This document shows, piece after piece, positions 42,660 to 48,434 of a DNA stretch of 48,434 bases. The DNA is from an uncultured Clostridiaceae bacterium (GTDB lineage: Bacteria; Bacillota; Clostridia; Lachnospirales; Lachnospiraceae). A program made the translations under genes and the position numbers. Each line of letters starts with the position of its first letter. Within the stretch, counting starts at the first letter, position 1. The DNA is taken from contig CAMWUK010000017.1 in the NCBI GenBank assembly GCA_947177415.1, positions 1-48,434 of the forward strand, in the 5' to 3' direction. The notes beneath the pieces were generated by a model. That model did no database searches. It was not told where the DNA came from and was given only the letters and a program-made list of their open reading frames with translations.

Positions 42660-42809
42660 ATTTTTTTAACAGTTTAGGTAGGTCTTGCACACTCCGCTGT
42701 GCAAGACTGTAAAAAAGACTAAAACAGGATTGGAATTGGGTAATTTTTAATGCGGAGCTTGCCCAATTCCATAACAGGTCAGCCTTCGGCTGAACTGTTA
42801 CATTTTTTT
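42660..42809 (+). repeat. Long palindromic element (about 134 bp) flanked by T-rich direct repeats
   Basis: Insert 42668-42801: AACAGTTTAGGTA, hairpin GGTCTTGCACA with TGTGCAAGACT, GTAAAAAAGACTAAAACAGG, hairpin GGAATTGGGTAA with TTGCCCAATTCC, and an end hairpin GTCAGCC TTC GGCTGAACTGTTAC. ATTTTTTT occurs at 42660-42667 and 42802-42809; the low complexity makes its exact length uncertain. The target looks like the T-run of the SRP terminator. Confidence 0.8.
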
Positions 42810-42829
42810 GATATCCTGTCTAACTATTC

Positions 42830-42858
42830 TTTTCATTGCTAAAAAACTATGTTATACT
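42830..42858 (+). promoter_or_regulatory. Probable promoter of proA
   Basis: TATACT (42853-42858) with a TG extended -10; -35 TTTTCA (42830-42835) is weak. It lies between the long palindromic element and proA. Confidence 0.5.
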
Positions 42859-42956
42859 TTTTAATAAGAATATATAACAAATAATAGGGCAACTATATAT
42901 TGTATTTGTTATGTGGTTGTCTGAAATGATAGATATGTAGGAAAGGAAGCGGGAAC

Positions 42957-44240
42957 ATGGGTTTTTTGGAACAAATAAAACAGGTAAAGCTGGCATCACC
43001 AAAGCTTGCGGCAACATCTGAGGAGATTCGTAACAAAGTGTTGCTGGCAGTTAGTGAGGCATTACTTCAGGCGAAAGAAGAAATATTTGCAGCAAATGAA
43101 GCAGATATGAAACAAGCAGAGCAAGATGGTGTGGCAGCTCCCATATTAAAAAGATTAAAATTTGACGAAGGCAAACTAAAAGATGTGGTAGCCGGAATGA
43201 AGGATTTAGTGAATCTGGCTGACCCATTATTTCAAATTCAGTTAGCAAGAGAATTAGATGAAGGACTCCGGTTATATAGAGAGACTTGTCCAATTGGTGT
43301 AATTGGTGTGATATTTGAAGCAAGACCAGATGCATTGGTGCAGATATCGGCACTTTGTATAAAGAGCGGCAACTGTGTGATATTAAAAGGTGGCAGTGAG
43401 GCTATGCAAACAAACAAGATATTATTTCAAACCATTTATCAGGCAGCAGTAGAAGCAGGGATTCCGGAAAATAGTATGATGCAATTAGAGGCTCGCTCAG
43501 AGATTGCAGAACTTTTATCTTGTCATGAATTTGTAGATTTACTTATTCCTAGAGGTTCTAATTCTTTTGTACAATATATTATGAATAACACAAAGATTCC
43601 GGTTATGGGACATGCAGACGGAATTTGTCATATTTATGTGGATGCAGATGCGGATATTGATAAAGCGATACCGGTTATTTTAGATGCAAAGACACAATAT
43701 GTATCAGCTTGTAATACTGTAGAGACTTTACTGGTACACAAAGATATTGTAGGGACATTAATGCCAAGATTACAGGAAGCTTTTCGTGAGAAGAAGGTAG
43801 AACTTCGGGGAAGTAAGGAAATTGCTGCGTTGGTAGATTGTGTAGAAGCTACCCCGGAAGATGATAAGACAGAATATTTAGATTATATTATTTCTGCCAA
43901 AGTGGTAGAAGATATTAAAGAAGCCATAGAGCATATCAACTATTATGGTTCTCATCATACAGATTGTATTATAACAGAGAATAAAGGACAAGCAGAAGAG
44001 TTTATGAAACTAGTAGACTCGGCAGGAGTTTATCAGAATTGTTCTACACGTTTTGCAGATGGCTTCCGTTATGGGTTTGGTGCAGAAGTAGGAATCAGCA
44101 CAGGTAAAATTCATGCAAGAGGACCGGTAGGATTAGAAGGACTTGTAAGTTACAAATATAAGTTGTTTGGAGAAGGTCATATTGTAGAAGATTATGCAAA
44201 AGGAATTAAAAATTTCCATTTTAAAGATATAAATTCATAA
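42957..44240 (+). CDS. proA: Gamma-glutamyl phosphate reductase
   Basis: 427 residues. NADPH-dependent reduction of glutamyl 5-phosphate to glutamate semialdehyde in proline synthesis. PIGVIGVIFEARPDALVQIS, the NAD(P) site LKGGSEA, LIPRGSNSFV, and the catalytic cysteine in SACNTVETLL (about 260) are all there, with the IHARGPVGLEGL end. Full length. proB, often adjacent, is absent; a promoter is predicted just before, and long palindromic elements sit on both sides. Confidence 0.96.
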   Translation: MGFLEQIKQVKLASPKLAATSEEIRNKVLLAVSEALLQAKEEIFAANEADMKQAEQDGVAAPILKRLKFDEGKLKDVVAGMKDLVNLADPLFQIQLARELDEGLRLYRETCPIGVIGVIFEARPDALVQISALCIKSGNCVILKGGSEAMQTNKILFQTIYQAAVEAGIPENSMMQLEARSEIAELLSCHEFVDLLIPRGSNSFVQYIMNNTKIPVMGHADGICHIYVDADADIDKAIPVILDAKTQYVSACNTVETLLVHKDIVGTLMPRLQEAFREKKVELRGSKEIAALVDCVEATPEDDKTEYLDYIISAKVVEDIKEAIEHINYYGSHHTDCIITENKGQAEEFMKLVDSAGVYQNCSTRFADGFRYGFGAEVGISTGKIHARGPVGLEGLVSYKYKLFGEGHIVEDYAKGIKNFHFKDINS

Positions 44241-44244
44241 TTGA

Positions 44245-44396
44245 AGATAAACATAACAGTTCAGGTAGGTCTGCACACTCCGCTGTGCAGACCGTAAAAA
44301 AGACTAAAACAACAGGATTGGAATTGGGCAATTTACATGCGAAGCTTGCCCAATTCCGTAATAGGTCAGCCATCGGTTGAACTGTTACAGATAAAC
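44245..44396 (+). repeat. Long palindromic element (136 bp) with perfect 8-bp target duplication
   Basis: AGATAAAC at 44245-44252 and 44389-44396 bracket the insert (44253-44388). Inside: ATAACAGTTCAGGTA, hairpin GGTCTGCACA with TGTGCAGACC, GTAAAAAAGACTAAAACA, hairpin GGAATTGGGCAA with TTGCCCAATTCC, and an end hairpin closing with GGTTGAACTGTTAC. It starts 4 bases after the proA stop. Confidence 0.9.
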
Positions 44397-44446
44397 GGCT
44401 ACAACACCGTTGGTGACACCACAATGAATAAAAGGGGGATAACATC

Positions 44447-46786
44447 ATGGCATTGACAATGAATGCAGTAAACCAAGTACCAAAGGGAACTGTTCTTTAT
44501 GTGCAGGGAAATGCGATAGAAAGCATTGGATTGTTAGTAAAGGGAAGAGTATTGGTATACAATGCAGGGACAAAGATAATTTGCGGACCAGGAAGTTTTC
44601 TGGGAGCAAGTGATTTAATAGAAGGAAATTATTTAGCTAATTATTATGTGGCAGAAGATGCACAAATATTCCCAATTGCAGCAAAAACAGCAGAGGATTT
44701 AGAAAATATATTAGAGAACAAAAGTGAGTACCGTGGAACCGTGATACCTGCTATGAGCAGACAAATTGTGGAATTGTATAAAATATACAATTCCCTTGTG
44801 AAAGAGGAAGCAACTCTAAAAGCATTTATGGAGAACTCATATAAATCTTATCAGGAGATAGGGAAAAAAAATAGTCTTAATTGTGTCAAGATTCCGTCAA
44901 TTGCAGAGATGCCAGAACTGGAAATAGAAGGTGATGTTGAAAATGCCATGTATTATGTAGAAGCAGCAACATTACCTGTGGATGTACAGAAAAAATATTA
45001 TGGTCATGGCAGTCAGATTGCTATACATCATGTAGAAGAACAGATGCAGCTTGTAGGAGATATTCACGAACAATGTGATGCACTAGCAAATTATATACAA
45101 AATTTATTTGCTGGAATTCTACACAGTGAAAATGCATGTTTGTATACTGCGGTGGCACAGATGGCATTAGATTTGAGAAAATTAAAGGGCGATACAATGC
45201 CGGTAATGAAGCTGTTTAGTGAAATCACAGAAAAGATTAAAGAACTAGAGACATTTTTTCAAGGAAAAACAGGAAAAAAACTTGCCATTGATAAAGCTAA
45301 GATGGAACAGGTACACCAGATGATGCATAGTGCTGGTGATATAGAAGAAAATGAAGAAGATGGAGTAAGTGCAGAAACTGCTATTCGTTATGCAGGAACA
45401 GATACAGAGGCAATTGAAAAGGAACTTACTGGTTCTCTGTCAAAATTATTGGCATATTCTAAGCTTCCACAGGAAAAATGCGATAGCTACCAACAAAATA
45501 TTTTGAAATTCATGAGCCTGAAAGATAAAGCAGATGCAGGTGACGATGCAAGAAAACTTCGTAAAAATATTGCAAATGGATTTTATGAATTATATGAGGC
45601 TGTCTTTATTCGTGATTATGAAGAAAAAACAGGAGACCGCTTGATAGATTTATTTCTGTTATATGGATTTGTAGATGAAAGGTTACTTAGCAAGGAACAA
45701 TTGATTCAGTTGTATTGTCTGGATGATAAAAATGATAATTCAGGGCCTTGTAAAGTATATAATATTAAACAATGGCTGACTGCAATTTACGAAGGAAAGA
45801 AAGAACCTTCTAAGAGCGAGTTTGATATGGATTATAGTGAGACGCTTCGTGACATGAAGAAAAATGGGCAGATTACAGAGGACGAAATGAAAGCATCCCA
45901 GACAGATGTGAAAAAGAAGTTATCCTACGAAATTGCAAATATGTTCCGTTATAACAGCCGTATTGTCAGTGGACAGATTAGTATTTTTGTGCCAATCTTA
46001 TACAAAGATTTATTTATGGGACATCTGGATCAAAGCATGATGACAACTGACAAGGTAAATGATTTAATAAAAAAGATTGTTTCTGTGGATTATTCTCTGT
46101 TCTACAGAGAAAGTATGTACACTGCACCAGAAAAAGGTATTGACAAAGAATACATTCAACAGGAAATGTATCCGGACATTATTCTTATGCCAGTATATGG
46201 TTCTAATGGAGCAATGTGGCAGGAAATTGAGGGAAGGAAACGTACCAGCCATGCAAGATTTCTATTCCCGGTTTTTGCAGAAACCGATATGGAAGATATC
46301 TTTTTAAGAGTGTGTGGAAGATTCCGCTGGGAGATTTGCAGAACAATTCAGGGAGCATCATGGAATGACGTAAAAGTAAAATCATTGACATCGGAATATG
46401 TGGATTATATCCAGTTCTATAAAAAGAATCGTGCATTGTCTGAGGAGAAAAAAGAAAAATTGAAAATGCAGATTCAAAAAGGAAGAGGAAATACCAGAGA
46501 AGTATTTGTTATAGATTACCTGCTTTGGATAAAAAATGAGTCAACAGGTTCTCTACGTATGAATAAGGTGGCAAGGGAAGTGCTGGCAACCTATTGTCCG
46601 TTTTCTAAAGAACTTAGGGAGAAAGTTCAATCACAGCCATTATTTGAAGAGGCGATGGCGAAATTTAACCGGGAACGTTTAAAGAAAATAAAAGATTTAG
46701 ATTTACGTTATCGTACGTATGAGACAAAGAAGATAGAAATTACAGAGGAACTGCAAAAAACTATGGAATTCTATAGGGATTTATAA
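44447..46786 (+). CDS. Cytoplasmic protein with N-terminal cyclic-nucleotide-binding-like fold
   Basis: 779 residues behind AAGGGGGATAAC. The first about 100 residues follow the cNMP-binding/cupin pattern (VPKGTVLYVQGNAIESIGLL, VKGRVLVY, GPGSFLGASDLI) but lack the arginine-containing phosphate-binding cassette of Crp, so ligand binding is uncertain. The remaining about 680 residues are mostly helical with no recognised enzyme motif (MPVYGSNGAMWQEIEGRKRT is a conserved-looking stretch). No membrane segment and no DNA-binding tail. The TPR gene follows at 74 bases in the same direction; the two probably act together (inference). Confidence 0.75.
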   Translation: MALTMNAVNQVPKGTVLYVQGNAIESIGLLVKGRVLVYNAGTKIICGPGSFLGASDLIEGNYLANYYVAEDAQIFPIAAKTAEDLENILENKSEYRGTVIPAMSRQIVELYKIYNSLVKEEATLKAFMENSYKSYQEIGKKNSLNCVKIPSIAEMPELEIEGDVENAMYYVEAATLPVDVQKKYYGHGSQIAIHHVEEQMQLVGDIHEQCDALANYIQNLFAGILHSENACLYTAVAQMALDLRKLKGDTMPVMKLFSEITEKIKELETFFQGKTGKKLAIDKAKMEQVHQMMHSAGDIEENEEDGVSAETAIRYAGTDTEAIEKELTGSLSKLLAYSKLPQEKCDSYQQNILKFMSLKDKADAGDDARKLRKNIANGFYELYEAVFIRDYEEKTGDRLIDLFLLYGFVDERLLSKEQLIQLYCLDDKNDNSGPCKVYNIKQWLTAIYEGKKEPSKSEFDMDYSETLRDMKKNGQITEDEMKASQTDVKKKLSYEIANMFRYNSRIVSGQISIFVPILYKDLFMGHLDQSMMTTDKVNDLIKKIVSVDYSLFYRESMYTAPEKGIDKEYIQQEMYPDIILMPVYGSNGAMWQEIEGRKRTSHARFLFPVFAETDMEDIFLRVCGRFRWEICRTIQGASWNDVKVKSLTSEYVDYIQFYKKNRALSEEKKEKLKMQIQKGRGNTREVFVIDYLLWIKNESTGSLRMNKVAREVLATYCPFSKELREKVQSQPLFEEAMAKFNRERLKKIKDLDLRYRTYETKKIEITEELQKTMEFYRDL

Positions 46787-46860
46787 GATGGGATTATTGA
46801 CGAAGTTATGTACGAAGAGAATTATCATGGTCGCAGTTGTTACATGAGGAGGATGCGTTC

Positions 46861-48434
46861 GTGGGACGATTAGGAATTAGCATGAGATGTATGGAGATAC
46901 GAAGTTTGCTAGATGAGGGGGAGTTGGAGCAAGCTTATGAGATGGCTGAAGATTTAGACATAGAACGAGTGACTTCAATTGTAGATTTGAAGGTAATAGC
47001 AAGTGTATATGAACGCATGGGGAAATATGAGGATGCCATGGATGTGTTACATCGAAGTTATGAAAAGAAACCTACGAAGATGGCGGTGTACCGCTTAGCA
47101 TACCTATGTGTAAAAACAGAGAATTTTGAAGATGCAGAATTTTTTTACAGAGAATTTGTAGATATGGCACCCAATAGCCCGGATAAGTATATTTTACGAT
47201 ATGGCATTGACCGGGCGAAGGGGGTAGATTATTATGTTCGTATTGCCACTCTTCAACAGCTAAAAGCAGTGGACTACCGGGAAGAGTGGGGGTATGAACT
47301 GGCGAAGGTTTATCATAAGGCTGGTTTATATGAGGATTGTGTCCGGGAATGTGATGATTTAATTTTGTGGTTTGGAGAAGGTGTTATTGTTGAAAAGGCA
47401 AAGTTATTAAAGAAATATCATACAGAAGGGAAATCATCATTGGATGCTTATGGTGTATTTGAGAAAAATCTTACACCAGAACAAGTGGAATATAATAGAG
47501 AAAAGTTTAGGTTTGATACACAGGATTTAGGCAGACAGATAAGAGAATTGGCAGAAACAGAGGAACAACAGCAGTTAAAAGGTGATTTGGCAAGAGAGCT
47601 GGAAAAAACCATAGACCTTCGTAAAGCAATGATAGAAGATACAGAAGCTCTGGATTTGCTGGGAAGAGAAGTGCATCGTAGCTGGGGGGCTGCTGCACCT
47701 GCACAGGGCAGTGAGGTTATCCAGATTAAGAAGCTACGTGCAAAGAATGAGCAAAAAGGGTTTAGAAAACCGAAAAAGAAAGTACCAGATATGGAGGAGA
47801 TTCTTGCAGAAGAGGAATCGGATATAGATGTTCCTCCAACAGAGGAAGATTGGGAGATCCGGGAAAGTGTTGCGATACAACCAAAATTCCAAGCTGCAAA
47901 ACTACAAGAGGAACTGGCAAAAGAAATTGCACGTTTTGATGAAGAAGATGCAACGGAACGTGAATTGATAGATGATTATTCTTATGCACCATTCTATGAC
48001 GAGAAGAATTATGAGGATTTGCCAGCGTATGAAGAAGAACTGACATACAAAGAAGAACTGAATTATGAAGAAACACTGGAATACGAAGAAGAACTAGTGA
48101 AAGAAGAGCAAGAGTATGAAGAAATACCAGAGAATGAGGAAGAACAAGAGTATGAAGAAATACTAGAGAATGAGGAAGAGCAAGAATATGAAGAAATACC
48201 AGAGAACGAAGAATCAATAGAATACGAAGAAATACCAGAGAATGAGGAAGAACAAGAGTATGAAGAAATACTAGAGGGTGAGGAAGAACAAGAGAGTGAG
48301 GACATACTAGAGAACAAAGAAATAATAGGATATGAAATAATACCAGAAAGTAAAGAAGAACAGGAATACGAAGAAGAGACACCCGAGAGTGAAGAAGAAC
48401 AGGAGTACGAAGAAGAGACACCCGAGAGTGAAGA
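46861..48434 (+). CDS. TPR protein with long acidic repeat tail (3' end outside the window)
   Basis: GTG 46861 has GAGGAGG 8 bases upstream and opens 524 codons without a stop to the window edge. The first about 180 residues form tetratricopeptide-like helical pairs (SLLDEGELEQAYEMAEDL, YERMGKYEDAMDVLHRSYEK, YLCVKTENFEDAEFFYREF). A charged linker (about 220-380) follows, then from about residue 390 a tandem acidic tail in units like EEEQEYEEIPENE / EEEQEYEEILENE, strictly period about 13 in places. TPR parts mediate protein binding; the acidic tail may bind cations or basic partners. The upstream gene is its likely partner. Confidence 0.8.
   Translation, partial: MGRLGISMRCMEIRSLLDEGELEQAYEMAEDLDIERVTSIVDLKVIASVYERMGKYEDAMDVLHRSYEKKPTKMAVYRLAYLCVKTENFEDAEFFYREFVDMAPNSPDKYILRYGIDRAKGVDYYVRIATLQQLKAVDYREEWGYELAKVYHKAGLYEDCVRECDDLILWFGEGVIVEKAKLLKKYHTEGKSSLDAYGVFEKNLTPEQVEYNREKFRFDTQDLGRQIRELAETEEQQQLKGDLARELEKTIDLRKAMIEDTEALDLLGREVHRSWGAAAPAQGSEVIQIKKLRAKNEQKGFRKPKKKVPDMEEILAEEESDIDVPPTEEDWEIRESVAIQPKFQAAKLQEELAKEIARFDEEDATERELIDDYSYAPFYDEKNYEDLPAYEEELTYKEELNYEETLEYEEELVKEEQEYEEIPENEEEQEYEEILENEEEQEYEEIPENEESIEYEEIPENEEEQEYEEILEGEEEQESEDILENKEIIGYEIIPESKEEQEYEEETPESEEEQEYEEETPESE

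Noticed and set aside
48063-48317. Ser-rich minus-strand ORFs at the window end
   Set aside because: They are the complementary reading of the acidic repeat tail of the TPR gene and have no start signals.
48000-48434. CRISPR-like periodic repeat
   Set aside because: The repeats are direct, contiguous, in frame with a coding gene and lack spacers.

Overview
The window is AT-rich, densely coded on one strand, and looks like a chromosome segment of a spore-forming gut Clostridia, most likely a Lachnospiraceae. Supporting points are strong GGAGG-type ribosome binding sites with frequent TTG/GTG starts, a Bacillus/Clostridium-type large SRP RNA, a spore maturation gene (spmB), a fibro-slime giant surface protein, Rpn-type nuclease remnants, and several Lachnospiraceae-style proteins of unknown function. 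The taxon is inferred from content; there is no rRNA gene to confirm it.

Layout. 1-3.5 kb: end of an unidentified gene, a zinc/manganese-type ABC permease, and two minus-strand genes (Zn-dependent phospholipase C-like protein; DUF885 lipoprotein). 3.7-12.8 kb: a decayed accessory island with a 2563-residue secreted surface protein flanked by remnants of Rpn-type nuclease genes. 12.8-19.5 kb: stand-alone TrpB-like enzyme, an anchored protein of unknown function, SpmB, and the HflK-HflC pair. 19.7-28.7 kb: a secreted double nitrilase with a leucine-rich tail, a family 2 glycosyltransferase, nucleoside diphosphate kinase, and a large hybrid sensor kinase. 28.9-37 kb: housekeeping genes (DAHP synthase, TatD, RsmA, TadA) mixed with a degenerate Fic protein, a c-di-GMP phosphodiesterase (EAL) and a GNAT acetyltransferase. 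37.2-42.1 kb: two small lipoproteins, an ABC ATPase and two FtsX-like membrane subunits forming one probable export operon, followed by a small membrane protein preceded by a 17-codon leader ORF. 42.1-48.4 kb: SRP RNA with its own promoter and terminator, proA, a protein with an N-terminal cyclic-nucleotide-binding-like fold, and a TPR protein with a long acidic repeat tail that runs off the end.

The most unusual feature is a family of small palindromic insertions scattered through the intergenic spaces. Short copies (28-30 bp, GTAACTGTTCA...TGAACAGTTAC or GTAACAG...CTGTTAC) and long copies (about 134-136 bp, several nested hairpins) share terminal inverted repeats starting GTAA. Several are bracketed by perfect 8-bp direct repeats: ACTAATAT, TGACAGTA, AGTGTTGG, AAAGTAAA and AGATAAAC. 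No copy encodes a protein. They look like non-autonomous mobile palindromes whose GTAA ends and 8-bp duplications match the known habits of the IS66 family. They sit strikingly often on or next to stop codons (trpB-like, fic, rsmA and the 41.4-kb gene), and one has rewritten the C-terminus of RsmA.

No tRNA, CRISPR array, intact transposase, replication origin or prophage was seen.
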